Shown here: piece by piece, positions 47,090-57,097 of the stretch
Numbering within the stretch: the first letter of the stretch is position 1
Layout: every line of letters begins with the position of its first letter
Source: Candidatus Blautia intestinavium
Lineage (GTDB): Bacteria; Bacillota; Clostridia; Lachnospirales; Lachnospiraceae
Length of the DNA: 64,000 nt
NCBI GenBank assembly: GCA_019113745.1
Contig: DXGV01000022.1
Location: 31,523 to 95,522, forward strand
Direction: 5' to 3'
Position numbers and translations under genes: made by a program
Notes under the pieces: generated by a model
The model's database searches: none
What the model was told of the DNA's origin: nothing
Seen by the model: only the letters and a program-made list of their open reading frames with translations

Positions 47090-48169
47090 TCAGTCGCCGC
47101 AGACCTTTATCACAGCCTTTACCATCGACTGTTTGTTGTTGATGCAGTCTTCAAAGGCATCCGCAGTCTTCTCAAACGGATAAATCTCTGAGATGATATT
47201 TTTTACATTAATCCGTCCTGCTGCGATTGCTTCAATGCAGACCGGATAAGCGTTGCGGTATCGGAAACAGGTCATCAGCGTAAGCTCCTTGTCGCACATT
47301 CTCTGAAGATTCAGAGAGGTTTCTCCTACTACGTTTCCTACCTGCATGATGATTCCGCCCTTTTTACAGATATATACAGAAGCTTCCGCTGTATAACGGC
47401 TGCCGGCTGTCTCAAAAACATAATCCGGTCCAATGTTTTCATAATATTTCAAAACCTCTGACACTGTATCTTTATCCTTTGTATTGACAACTCTTGTAGC
47501 GCCCACTTCCAAAGCCTTATCAAGACGGATATCAAAAAGATCTACTGCTGTAATATCTGTAATCCCTGCCGCTTTTAAAGCCATGATCGTCACAAGCCCG
47601 ATACATCCGCATCCAAGAACCACCGCGGAATCTCCTACATGGATGCCGGAGCGGATCACAGAGCTCATGCCTACCGCCAGCGGCTCTACCAGAGCGGCTT
47701 CCAGTGTTGAAACATTATCCGGAAGCTTAAAACAGAGTTCCGCCGGATGGGTAATATACTCCCTCATAGCGCCCAGTGTTCTGGGAGCAGAGAGAAACTC
47801 CATATTTTTGCAAAGATTATATTTTCCTTTCTTACACCATTCACATTTTCCACAGAAGGTACCCGGCTCTACACATACCCTGTCCCCAACCTTCAGATCT
47901 GTCACGTCGTCCGCCACCTCTACCACGGTTCCTGCGAATTCATGTCCCAGAATAAAAGGATACACGTCCGGAAATTCCGGTTCGCCAAAAGAATAAAAAT
48001 GCACGTCGGAACCGCATACTCCGCAATATTCTACTTTTACCTTCGCATAGCCTGGTTTCATCTCAGGCATGGGCGAATCCCCGATCTCAATTTTTCTGTT
48101 CTCCAGCAGCAGCGCTGCTTTATTTACCATATGTACGTTTGCCATTTCCCTGTACCTTCTTTCTATCAA
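47090..48169 (-). CDS. Zn-dependent medium-chain dehydrogenase (polyol dehydrogenase-like)
   Basis: CGVCGSDVHFYSFG; GHEFAGTVVEV; GDRVCVEPGTFCGKCEWCKKGKYNLC. Confidence 0.92.
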   Translation of the reverse strand: MIERRYREMANVHMVNKAALLLENRKIEIGDSPMPEMKPGYAKVKVEYCGVCGSDVHFYSFGEPEFPDVYPFILGHEFAGTVVEVADDVTDLKVGDRVCVEPGTFCGKCEWCKKGKYNLCKNMEFLSAPRTLGAMREYITHPAELCFKLPDNVSTLEAALVEPLAVGMSSVIRSGIHVGDSAVVLGCGCIGLVTIMALKAAGITDITAVDLFDIRLDKALEVGATRVVNTKDKDTVSEVLKYYENIGPDYVFETAGSRYTAEASVYICKKGGIIMQVGNVVGETSLNLQRMCDKELTLMTCFRYRNAYPVCIEAIAAGRINVKNIISEIYPFEKTADAFEDCINNKQSMVKAVIKVCGD

Positions 48170-48217
48170 TATAAGTTATAATTCACCGCTTCCGGCGCGC
48201 GACTGGTTTCCGGATAT

Positions 48218-49036
48218 TTATCCGAAAACCCTGCGCAGCGTCGCCGCGTCTCTTCCCAATAGTTCCGCCTCAGTTCCCAAACAGCTCACCGTGGGTTTTT
48301 CATAAACGCTTTCTATAATCAGACATCCGGAATAACTGCTCTCCAGGATTGCCTTTGCAGTTTTATAAAATCCGGAGGTTCCGCCGCCCAACAGAGAAGC
48401 GGAAAGCATTGAACCTTCGCCGTCTTTAAGATGTACGCCCCCGATCACATCCTCAAGTTCTCTGAAGTAAACCGCCATAGAAGTTCTGTTAAGTGCGTAT
48501 AGATTCTGAGAGTCGAAAAACAATTTCACCATGGGATTATCCACCGCCGCCAGAAGATTCCTTACAGCATCCGCGCTTTGATTCAGCTCCAGGTATGTCT
48601 CTATTCCGCTTTCTGCCGCCATGTCGCTGAATCTTTTGATATATTCCACTGCCCGGTGAAAAGAAGGACCGTCAACGATACCGTTACGACAGAGTACCGG
48701 CAGAAGAAAAGAGCGACATCCAAATGTTCTGCTCAGCTCTATGGTTTTCTCCACCAGTTTTATCGCCGTCTCCTCATCCTGCCTTCCTCTTGGCATAGTG
48801 AAACTGTACTCATCCACAAACTGTGGTGAAAGAGAATGAATAAAAAGGCCGTATTCCTCTGCTGCCTTCTGGTATTCCCCGATCAGCGCAGGGTTGCCTA
48901 AACCGCCGCCTCTGAAAATCTCTGTGCCCACCCCTAACTGCAGACAGTCCAGATTTTTTTCGGCAGCAAGTTTACAGAGCCCGTTTCCTCTGACGCGCAG
49001 GGTCCATTCACATACCCCGTACTGAAACCGCTTCAT
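48218..49036 (-). CDS. Sugar phosphate isomerase/epimerase (AP endonuclease 2-like TIM barrel); ORF opens to 49111
   Basis: YGVCEWTLRVRGNGLCKLAAEKNLDCLQLG...GIETYLELNQSADAVRNLLAAVDNPMVKLFFDSQN...GGVHLKDGEG. Confidence 0.85.
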   Translation of the reverse strand: MKRFQYGVCEWTLRVRGNGLCKLAAEKNLDCLQLGVGTEIFRGGGLGNPALIGEYQKAAEEYGLFIHSLSPQFVDEYSFTMPRGRQDEETAIKLVEKTIELSRTFGCRSFLLPVLCRNGIVDGPSFHRAVEYIKRFSDMAAESGIETYLELNQSADAVRNLLAAVDNPMVKLFFDSQNLYALNRTSMAVYFRELEDVIGGVHLKDGEGSMLSASLLGGGTSGFYKTAKAILESSYSGCLIIESVYEKPTVSCLGTEAELLGRDAATLRRVFG

Positions 49037-50109
49037 CACTGATCCTCTTCCGGAAGAAGAATTACCTTTGTTGCCTGGCGGTTTTTCACCAGTTCCAGAC
49101 CTTCCTGCCATTTTGATAACGGCATCCTGTGGGAAATGAAAGCTTCCATATCTACTTCTCCTTTTTCCAGAAGTGTCAGACAGTTCTTCCAGGAGGTACT
49201 GTCATAACCCATATGACCGATCAGAACGATTCCTTTCAACGCCATGGTATCCAGAGAAAATCCTACCGGATTTTTACTGTATCCTACTTTAATGATTTTG
49301 CCTCCGTTCCTGACAATGTCTATGGACTGTTTCAGGACCACCGGCGCACCCGCCGCGTCCACGATCACTGCTACCCCTTCCGGACCTGCGATCTCTTTTA
49401 CGCGGGCAACTACATCCTCTTTGTCCGCCACTACAAAGTCTGTAGCACCAAGCTTTTTCGCAAGAGGGAACCGCACAGGCTCATCCTCCGCCATGCCTAC
49501 GGCAATAATCTTTCCGGCGCTTCCCAGGCGGGCGGCGTTCATGGCGAAAAGTCCCATCGCGCCGCAGCCGAACACGACGATATTCTGTCCGGGAAGAAGA
49601 TTTCCCTCCTGAATAACCGCTTTATATCCATTACAAAGAGGATCCATCATTGCCGCCGCTTCATAGGATACGTTATCCGGAATCCTGTACAGACAGTTCG
49701 GAAAAGTCATCAGTACATCTCCGGGGATTTTTACATACTCTGCAAAACCGCCGTCCATATCGTTTCCCATACCCTTTCTGTCGGCGCAGAAAAGATACTC
49801 TCCCTTACTGCATGCATGACACACGCCGCATACATGTCCGGTATTGTCGGAAACCACTCTGTCCCCCACTTTCCATCTGGTTACTTTAGAGCCTACCTCG
49901 CAGATCTCACCGGCAAATTCGTGTCCGATAACGATGGGATAGGGAACTGTTTTTCCCTCTACTGTCCCATACATTAATCCGAGATCAGAACCACAGATGG
50001 CTGCCGCTTTTACTTTAATCAAAACGTCATAATCCTGTACCTCAGGTTTTGGAATATCAGTATATTCAATCTGATATGGTCCATAGTCCTTTTTGATCAC
50101 TGCCTTCAT
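49036..50109 (-). CDS. Zn-dependent medium-chain dehydrogenase
   Basis: AAICGSDLGLMYG; GHEFAGEICEVG; GHVCGVCHACSKGEYLFC. Confidence 0.92.
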   Translation of the reverse strand: MKAVIKKDYGPYQIEYTDIPKPEVQDYDVLIKVKAAAICGSDLGLMYGTVEGKTVPYPIVIGHEFAGEICEVGSKVTRWKVGDRVVSDNTGHVCGVCHACSKGEYLFCADRKGMGNDMDGGFAEYVKIPGDVLMTFPNCLYRIPDNVSYEAAAMMDPLCNGYKAVIQEGNLLPGQNIVVFGCGAMGLFAMNAARLGSAGKIIAVGMAEDEPVRFPLAKKLGATDFVVADKEDVVARVKEIAGPEGVAVIVDAAGAPVVLKQSIDIVRNGGKIIKVGYSKNPVGFSLDTMALKGIVLIGHMGYDSTSWKNCLTLLEKGEVDMEAFISHRMPLSKWQEGLELVKNRQATKVILLPEEDQ

Positions 50110-50181
50110 ACTTACATCCTCCTGTCATTTTCTTATCGAAAAATTTCCCTGTATCTCATCCTGTGTTTTTATATCCGTGTG

Positions 50182-51309
50182 TTAGAATTTCTCGTCATGC
50201 TCGCTGATAAAATCCATGTTCAGCCTCAGGCCCAGACCCGGGAGATCAGGAATCGTCATAAACCCGTTTACCGGCTTCGGTGCATCCAGGAAAGTATTTG
50301 CCGTGATGCCCTCGAAGAGCTTCAGTCTTTCCAGGAACGGAGCATTGTTAAACGCACTGATAAGATGTATATGGATATTTTCCATGGCATGAGGCGCAAA
50401 CTTCACGTTGAACGCCTGAGTCAATGCCGCGATCTTCAGCATCTCCGTAAAACCGCCTGCTCTCGTTCCGTCACATTGGATATAATCCGCGTCTGAATAA
50501 AGCAGCAGATCACGCGCTCCGTATTTGGTATATTCATGTTCTCCTGTAGCCAGTGGAAGATCCGTAGAATTTTTGTATTTTTTCAATCCCGGGATATCGT
50601 CCGCAAATACCGGTTCTTCCAGAAACATAATGTCATAATCTTTAACACAGTTTGCAAATCTTGCTCCAGTAGCAGCGTCCCAGCAGTTGTTGGCATCCAG
50701 CATAATACCGATGTCCGGCCCTACGGCTTCTCTTACCTTCTGCACCCGGATCACGTCCCGTCCCGGGTTCATGCCGCCCTCTACGCCGACTTTGAATTTG
50801 ATATTTTTGTAGCCGTCCACCTTTACCAGATTTACCATTTCCTCCACAAGCTCTTCATCAGAGTAGGAGGTCCAACCGCCGCTTCCGTATACCGGAACCT
50901 TCGTCTCAGTGCCTCCAAACAATTTATAAAGAGGCATATTCAGGATTTTGCCTTTCAGATCCCAAAGCGCGATGTCTACTGCGGAAAGTGCACAGAACAT
51001 CAGTCCCTTACGGCCTACGCCCCGGAGATATCCGAACATCTCGTACCAGAGCTTTTCTGTCTCAAAAGGATCCCGGCCGATTATTTTCGGCGCGATATTT
51101 TTCTCGATCAGCATCTTCGTCGCCTCGCCGCCCACCTCGTGGTAGGTAACGCCAAAGCCTTCTATTCCGTCCTCCGTAGTTACCCGGACGATAGTAAAAC
51201 CGATACATTCCACCTTACGTGTGGCGTCTGCAAAGCCGCCCTCTATCGGCTGCGATACAAGATGCACCTTTACTTCTTTAATTCTGTTATCTGCCATCTG
51301 AATCTCCAT
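50182..51309 (-). CDS. Mandelate racemase/enolase superfamily sugar-acid dehydratase-like protein
   Basis: NIKFKVG, MLDANNCWD, FLEEPVFADD, ATGEHEYTKYGARDLL, APHAMENIHIHL. Confidence 0.9.
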   Translation of the reverse strand: MEIQMADNRIKEVKVHLVSQPIEGGFADATRKVECIGFTIVRVTTEDGIEGFGVTYHEVGGEATKMLIEKNIAPKIIGRDPFETEKLWYEMFGYLRGVGRKGLMFCALSAVDIALWDLKGKILNMPLYKLFGGTETKVPVYGSGGWTSYSDEELVEEMVNLVKVDGYKNIKFKVGVEGGMNPGRDVIRVQKVREAVGPDIGIMLDANNCWDAATGARFANCVKDYDIMFLEEPVFADDIPGLKKYKNSTDLPLATGEHEYTKYGARDLLLYSDADYIQCDGTRAGGFTEMLKIAALTQAFNVKFAPHAMENIHIHLISAFNNAPFLERLKLFEGITANTFLDAPKPVNGFMTIPDLPGLGLRLNMDFISEHDEKF

Positions 51310-51396
51310 TCCGCCGCCGTTCCCGGCCGGCTGTTTCTATATTTTATTATTTCGAATATTTTTTCTGCGTCGCCATTCAGCGTGGAATCTTTTTCC

Positions 51397-52581
51397 TTAC
51401 GCAGCCTGTACTGTTTTGGCTTTTCTGTTATTGGCATATGCATCCAGCATGATCGCAAAGAGAAGTACGATACCGCGGACAATATACTGCATAGACGCGT
51501 CTACATTCATAAGGCTCATACCGTTATCCAGGGCAGCCATAAAAATAGTACCTACAACTGCTCCTACGACAGTACCTCTTCCTCCAAGAATTGAAGTTCC
51601 TCCTACAACGCAGCCTGTGATGGCTGTAAATTCATATCCGTCGCCGCCTGCTGTCGTTGCGGAGCCAAGGCGTCCAAGATATACAAGCGCTGCAGTCGCT
51701 ACCATAAAAGCGTGAAGAACATAAAGCTTCATCGTCTCTTTTGATACATTAATGCCGGAGAGAGCCGCCGCATTTGTGTTTCCGCCTATCGCATAAACAT
51801 ATCTTCCGAACTTCGTATTATTGCTCACGTAGGAGACTATCAGAGTCAGTACAAAAAGGATCAGCATTGCATAAGAGAACCCTTTATGCATAAAAAGAAT
51901 AAATGTAACCAGTGCGGCAAGTATGGAAATCATAACTGTTTTAGGAATGACTTTTCCCCAGCGCGGAGAGATCAGGCCCTGCGCTATATTCTTCTTCTCT
52001 TTGCTGACTGTCACTGCTATGTATGCTATGATCACAACTGCTCCAATGATCAGCGTGGTATCGTTGTATGTACCGCTGATAGTAGGAATATATCCATTTC
52101 CCATCTGATCGATCACTCCTGATACCGGACCCACGATCCTTCCTCCGCTGATCAGCTGATTAATTCCCAGAAATACAAGCTGTGTGGTCAGGGTAATAAT
52201 GAAAGCAGGAAGCTTCATATAACCGATCAGAAAACCATGAGAAAGTCCGGCGATCAAGGCAATTGCATATACGATCAGAACCACCGCAACCGATGGGAGT
52301 TTCGTATTCACCTGAAGAAGCGCCGCCACCATTCCCAGCATTCCCAGGAAACGTCCGGCTGCCAGGTCAGCATTACAGGTAACGATTACCAGGCACATAG
52401 TGATTGCAATAATGGAACAGGTTGCTCCCTGCATCAGAAGATTGGACAGATTACGGAAGGACAGGAATGTTCCCCCCGTAAGAATCTGAAAAATAAGAAA
52501 CACTATGATTGTTTCCACGGCAAGACTGTTTTTGTAAAACAGGCTAAATATATCAACTTTACTTTTCACTGCTTTTGTCAT
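51397..52581 (-). CDS. Sugar ABC transporter permease (RbsC/XylH-like)
   Basis: LSNLLMQGATCSIIAITMCLVIVT; YAIGGNTNAAALSGINV; TSILGGRGTVVGAVVG. Confidence 0.92.
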   Translation of the reverse strand: MTKAVKSKVDIFSLFYKNSLAVETIIVFLIFQILTGGTFLSFRNLSNLLMQGATCSIIAITMCLVIVTCNADLAAGRFLGMLGMVAALLQVNTKLPSVAVVLIVYAIALIAGLSHGFLIGYMKLPAFIITLTTQLVFLGINQLISGGRIVGPVSGVIDQMGNGYIPTISGTYNDTTLIIGAVVIIAYIAVTVSKEKKNIAQGLISPRWGKVIPKTVMISILAALVTFILFMHKGFSYAMLILFVLTLIVSYVSNNTKFGRYVYAIGGNTNAAALSGINVSKETMKLYVLHAFMVATAALVYLGRLGSATTAGGDGYEFTAITGCVVGGTSILGGRGTVVGAVVGTIFMAALDNGMSLMNVDASMQYIVRGIVLLFAIMLDAYANNRKAKTVQAA

Positions 52582-54146
52582 ACTGTGACACCTCCTGTTG
52601 CGGCCAGCGCGATATCTTCCTGAGTAAGAGTTCTCTCTTTATTATCAAACTCTCCGCTGATCCTGCCTTCTCTCATAACATATACTCTATCGCTCATTCC
52701 CAGTATCTCGGGAAGTTCTGATGAAATCATGATCACCGCAATTCCTTCCTCTGCCATGGAATTTATGAGCTGGTAAATTTCTGTTTTTGCTCCTATATCA
52801 ATCCCTCGTGTGGGTTCGTCCAGAATCAGAACCTTCGGTTCTGTCATAATAGCCTTAGCCAGGCAGACTTTTTGCTGATTTCCCCCGGAAAGATTACCGA
52901 CCTTCTGCAGAATAGAAGGTGTTTTTACTGTAAGTTTTTTTACCATTTCTTTCACTCGTTCCAGTTCTCTGTCCCTGTTGATAAAAATTCCTTTCTCGAT
53001 GAATTTCCCCAGGCTGGAAAGAGATGCGTTATAGGCAATATCAGAAGAAAGTACCAGGCCGTATTTCTTTCTGTCCTCCGAAGAATAAAAAACGCCTGCC
53101 TCGATCGCTTCTGACGAATTCTTAAAATGCGTCCGTTCTTTTCCCTGGTATTCCAGTTTTCCGGTAATAGCCCCTTCCATGGAACCAAAAATACTCATAG
53201 CAAGCTCTGTACGTCCGGCTCCGATCATTCCTGCGATTCCTACAACTTCGCCTTTATGTACCTCAAGATTAACGTTCTGTACGATCCATTTATTATTGAT
53301 ACCATCGTAGACTGACCAGTCAGATACTTTAAGCGCCACCTCTCCAATGACACAGTTCCTTGGTTCAAAACGTGTGTCAAGCTGCCGGCCTACCATTCCG
53401 TTGATCAGTGTCTCCTGGGTATATTCCGCCGCCGGTTTTGTGGTAATCGTATGTCCGTCGCGCAGAATTGTTATTGAATCCGCAATACTCAAAACTTCAT
53501 TCAGTTTGTGAGAAATAAACACAATGCTCATACCCTTGTTCTTCAGTTCTCTCACAAGCTGCAGGAGATTTTCAGAGTCATCCTCCGGAAGCGGCGCCGT
53601 AGGTTCATCCAGAATAAGTATCCGGCAGTCCTTATTTAATGCCTTTGCGATTTCAATCAACTGCTGCTGGCCGATTCCCAGATTTCCCACTCTGGTAGCC
53701 GGATTTACTTTTAGCTTTAATTCCCGAAGAAGTTCTGCTGATCTTTTGTATTCTTCCTCCCAGTTGATAGATCCGTTCTGACAGATTTCGTTTCCCAGGA
53801 ATATATTTTCACAGACATTCAGAGTCTCAATGAGTCCCAGTTCCTGATGAATGATAGCGATTCCTTTTGCCTCGCTTTCCTTTACTCCTTTGAAATGTAC
53901 AACTTCTCCATCCAGTATCAGTTCTCCGGTATAATCTGTATGTTCCCCGCTCAGTACCTTCATCAATGTGGATTTACCTGCACCGTTTTCTCCTACCAGA
54001 GCATGGATCTCACCTTTTTTCAGGTTCAGTGTGACATCATCCAGCGCTTTGACCCCGGGGAACTCTTTCGTAATATGACTCATCTGCAGGATATAATCTT
54101 CCATATACGAAGTTCCTCCTTTTCCTGATTCCGGAGGATGCCGCAC
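52578..54146 (-). CDS. Sugar ABC transporter ATP-binding protein (RbsA-like, two ABC domains); likely start near 54101
   Basis: GENGAGKSTLMKVLSG, GIGQQQLIEIAKAL, NLSGGNQQKVCLAKAI. Confidence 0.94.
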   Translation of the reverse strand: MRHPPESGKGGTSYMEDYILQMSHITKEFPGVKALDDVTLNLKKGEIHALVGENGAGKSTLMKVLSGEHTDYTGELILDGEVVHFKGVKESEAKGIAIIHQELGLIETLNVCENIFLGNEICQNGSINWEEEYKRSAELLRELKLKVNPATRVGNLGIGQQQLIEIAKALNKDCRILILDEPTAPLPEDDSENLLQLVRELKNKGMSIVFISHKLNEVLSIADSITILRDGHTITTKPAAEYTQETLINGMVGRQLDTRFEPRNCVIGEVALKVSDWSVYDGINNKWIVQNVNLEVHKGEVVGIAGMIGAGRTELAMSIFGSMEGAITGKLEYQGKERTHFKNSSEAIEAGVFYSSEDRKKYGLVLSSDIAYNASLSSLGKFIEKGIFINRDRELERVKEMVKKLTVKTPSILQKVGNLSGGNQQKVCLAKAIMTEPKVLILDEPTRGIDIGAKTEIYQLINSMAEEGIAVIMISSELPEILGMSDRVYVMREGRISGEFDNKERTLTQEDIALAATGGVTV

Positions 54147-54176
54147 TACGGCTCCTCCGGATTTTATGCCATCAAT

Positions 54177-55289
54177 TTATTCTTCTTCTGCTTCCGCGTC
54201 TTCCTCCGCGGTTTCTTCCGCCGCCTCTTCCGTCTCTTCTGCGGATGCCTCTTCGCCGTAAACCTCTTCGTGTGTAAATACGCCGGCATCGATAACCACT
54301 TCGTCGATATTATCTTTCGTAACAATAATTGCCGGATAAGACATAAACGGTTTTTCTTCACCAAGACTGTTCGTGTCTGTCATCTCAAAATCATCTTCTG
54401 ACATTTCCCCTAAATATAAGCTGATCGCTGTCTCAACAAATTCTCTTGCGTACTCTTTTCCGCCTTTCATAACTGTAGAAACCTGTGTCCCTTCCACGAT
54501 TCTCTGGCAGGCGGAAAGATCGCAATCCTGCCCGCACACAAGTACGTCTCCGGCCAGACCTTCGTTCTCCAGAGCCTGTACTGCTCCTCCGGCAAGACCA
54601 TCGTTCATGCAGAGAATTGCAGAAAGGGTATCCGCGTAATCAGACAGCCAGTTCTCCACATATCCCATTCCAGTAGCAGGATCCCAGTTGGTGACAAACT
54701 GTTCGCCAACAACATTTACGTCACAGTCTTTCATGCTGTCCTGCATACCGTCCTTGAAGTTCATAAGTCCGGTACCTCCCGCGGAATCTCCGTACAGATA
54801 TGCGATATCCCCTGTAATATCCATGTCCGCGATTGTTTTTGTGATCGCCTGTCCCACTTCGTAATAGTCGTTTCCGCCGGACATATCAAAATACGTTTCT
54901 CCCATTACCTGTTCGTAGTAACATACAAAGATCCCTGCGTCGTGCGCTTCTTTCAGCACATTATTTACAGCGCCCTTTTCAGCAGCAATGACAATCAGAA
55001 TGTCCACATCCTGAGAAATCAGATTCTCGATCTGCCCGACCTGCTTCTGGTTATCGTTTTCAGAACACTGATAAACCATCTCCACGCCCTGTTCTTCACA
55101 CACTTTCTCAATCTCTTCAAGTTCTGTGGCGTAGCGTTCCTCCTGAAGTGTCTTCCAGGAAACTCCTATCTTCAGGTCTTCCCTGCTTTTTTTGGTTTCC
55201 TCTTCAGCTTTAACAGTTACCACGTTTGACATCACCGGCGAAAAAGCCAGAACTGCTGCCATCATCCCCAATACTACTTTTTTGAACAT
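54177..55289 (-). CDS. RbsB-type sugar substrate-binding protein with acidic C-terminal tail and no lipobox Cys
   Basis: KIGVSWKTLQEERYATELEEIEKVCEEQGVEMVYQ; ends EEASAEETEEAAEETAEEDAEAEEE. Confidence 0.9.
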   Translation of the reverse strand: MFKKVVLGMMAAVLAFSPVMSNVVTVKAEEETKKSREDLKIGVSWKTLQEERYATELEEIEKVCEEQGVEMVYQCSENDNQKQVGQIENLISQDVDILIVIAAEKGAVNNVLKEAHDAGIFVCYYEQVMGETYFDMSGGNDYYEVGQAITKTIADMDITGDIAYLYGDSAGGTGLMNFKDGMQDSMKDCDVNVVGEQFVTNWDPATGMGYVENWLSDYADTLSAILCMNDGLAGGAVQALENEGLAGDVLVCGQDCDLSACQRIVEGTQVSTVMKGGKEYAREFVETAISLYLGEMSEDDFEMTDTNSLGEEKPFMSYPAIIVTKDNIDEVVIDAGVFTHEEVYGEEASAEETEEAAEETAEEDAEAEEE

Positions 55290-55407
55290 TTTGTTACCTC
55301 CCGTTTTTTATTTTGTGTTTTATTTCATGTATCAAAGATATCATTGTTCCCGCTTTTTATACATGGAACCAGATAACGGAATCGTAGAAAAATATAACCT
55401 GCAAAAA

Positions 55408-55463
55408 AAGAAAAACCATCGTACAAAAGCGGCTTTGCGCCCTGTACAATGGTCTTTTTTTAC
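55408..55463. terminator. Hairpin terminator between SBP and response-regulator genes
   Basis: ACCATCGTACA...TGTACAATGGT flanked by A/T runs on both strands. Confidence 0.75.
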
Positions 55464-55495
55464 CTCTTGTTATTATATTTTTACCTTTTAGAAAA

Positions 55496-57097
55496 TCATG
55501 TGTTAAAATTTTTACTCTGTTTTTTATAATCACTGACTGAAAGACCGGTATGCTTTTTAAAACATGAACTAAAGTAATGAGGATCTGAAATGCCTACTTT
55601 TTCCGCAATCTCATATGCCCTGAGATCAGTCCTCTGTACAAGTTTTTCGGCCTCCCGCATTCGTATTTCAAACAACCACCCACTGAATGTGTTTCCAGTT
55701 TTTTCTTTAAAAACCCTGCTCAGATAACTGGCATTTACATAAAAAATTTCCGCAAGAGAATTTAACGAGAGATCTTCTTCGCAATAATGATCCTCCATAT
55801 AATCTTTTACTTTATGGACCAGGTCTTTTTTCTTGCCGGAGATCTCTTTCCCGGTTACTCTGCATGCTTCCAGCACCGCATTTTCCAGATATCCACATAT
55901 TTCCTCGAATGTCTGCAAGGTAAATACATTAGCAAGCAAAGTGGAATAATTCAATAATTCGGAGGTTTCTTCCAGTTTAAGTTCCGAAATAACCTTCATA
56001 ACCGCGGATAAAATCTGCACAGAAAAAATCTGAATATGTTCTTTTTCTCCATTCGTCTTTTTCAGGTATCCGCAAATTTTTTTCAGAGAGTCTGACGCTT
56101 TATCCGAATCACTGATACGAATAGCATTTTCCAGTTCATGAAGATTTTCATCATCCAGCGCGGAGGCACTTTCTGTATCATAAAACGGATAGATATCGCG
56201 AAAACATATAACGCCTTCCTCCTCCGACACAAACCGGTATTTCAAAGCATCTTTAGCCTCCTGATAAGACTCTCGTAACATTTTAAGTTCTGCATAAACT
56301 TTTCCTACTCCGATACATATTGTTTCCTCTGTATTATTTTCCAGATATGTTTTCAGTTCTTCCGCACATTCATAAATAATGTTTTCCGACTGGTTGTTTA
56401 AAAGAATAAGCCGTTCTGCACCGCTGTCAACAACATACACTCCCGGATGATCGCCAAAATAATCTTCCACAATTTTTCTGGCATGCATCTTCATCAGAAG
56501 TTTTTCTTCCTCCCCTTCTTCTTTCCGAGAGTTGATTTCTATCAGAGCCACCTGAAAAGATTCTCCGTCCAGCTTCACTCCAAAATATGCCAGTGATTCC
56601 AGATATTGTTCCGGAGTTCTGCTTCGTACCAGCGCGCTTAACTGTCGATCCCTGATATAACTGGAATGTTTTTCAAGTTCTTCTTTAAAACGTTGAAATT
56701 CTTCACGATGGTTTCTTTCTTCCAAAACCGCGTCTCTTGCTTTTATAGCTGTTTTTTCCAGTTCTCCCGCATTTATCGGTTTTAGCAGGTAATCAAATAC
56801 GCCAATCCGGATTCCTTCGCTTGCATATTCAAATTCATCATGACCTGACAATATTACGATCTTAATTTCCGGATGTTTTTCCAGAATCCTTCTGCTGCAT
56901 GTCAATCCATCCATTCCCGGCATCCTGACATCCATAAAAACCAGATCCGGCCGTAGTTCATCAACCAGCTCCAACCCCATTCTGGCTGAGCTGGCCTCTC
57001 CTGCAATATGAAGGCCCAGCCCTTCCCAGTCAATACACCGCATTACCATCTGTCTTACCAGTTTTTCATCATCAATCACCAATACATTAAGCATCAT
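55496..57097 (-). CDS. Response regulator with AraC-type DNA-binding domain (YesN-like)
   Basis: NVLVIDDEKLVRQMVMRCIDWEGLG; DLVFMDVRMPGMDG; YEIAEKVGISDPHYFSSCFKKHTGLSVSDYKKQ. Confidence 0.94.
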   Translation of the reverse strand: MMLNVLVIDDEKLVRQMVMRCIDWEGLGLHIAGEASSARMGLELVDELRPDLVFMDVRMPGMDGLTCSRRILEKHPEIKIVILSGHDEFEYASEGIRIGVFDYLLKPINAGELEKTAIKARDAVLEERNHREEFQRFKEELEKHSSYIRDRQLSALVRSRTPEQYLESLAYFGVKLDGESFQVALIEINSRKEEGEEEKLLMKMHARKIVEDYFGDHPGVYVVDSGAERLILLNNQSENIIYECAEELKTYLENNTEETICIGVGKVYAELKMLRESYQEAKDALKYRFVSEEEGVICFRDIYPFYDTESASALDDENLHELENAIRISDSDKASDSLKKICGYLKKTNGEKEHIQIFSVQILSAVMKVISELKLEETSELLNYSTLLANVFTLQTFEEICGYLENAVLEACRVTGKEISGKKKDLVHKVKDYMEDHYCEEDLSLNSLAEIFYVNASYLSRVFKEKTGNTFSGWLFEIRMREAEKLVQRTDLRAYEIAEKVGISDPHYFSSCFKKHTGLSVSDYKKQSKNFNT

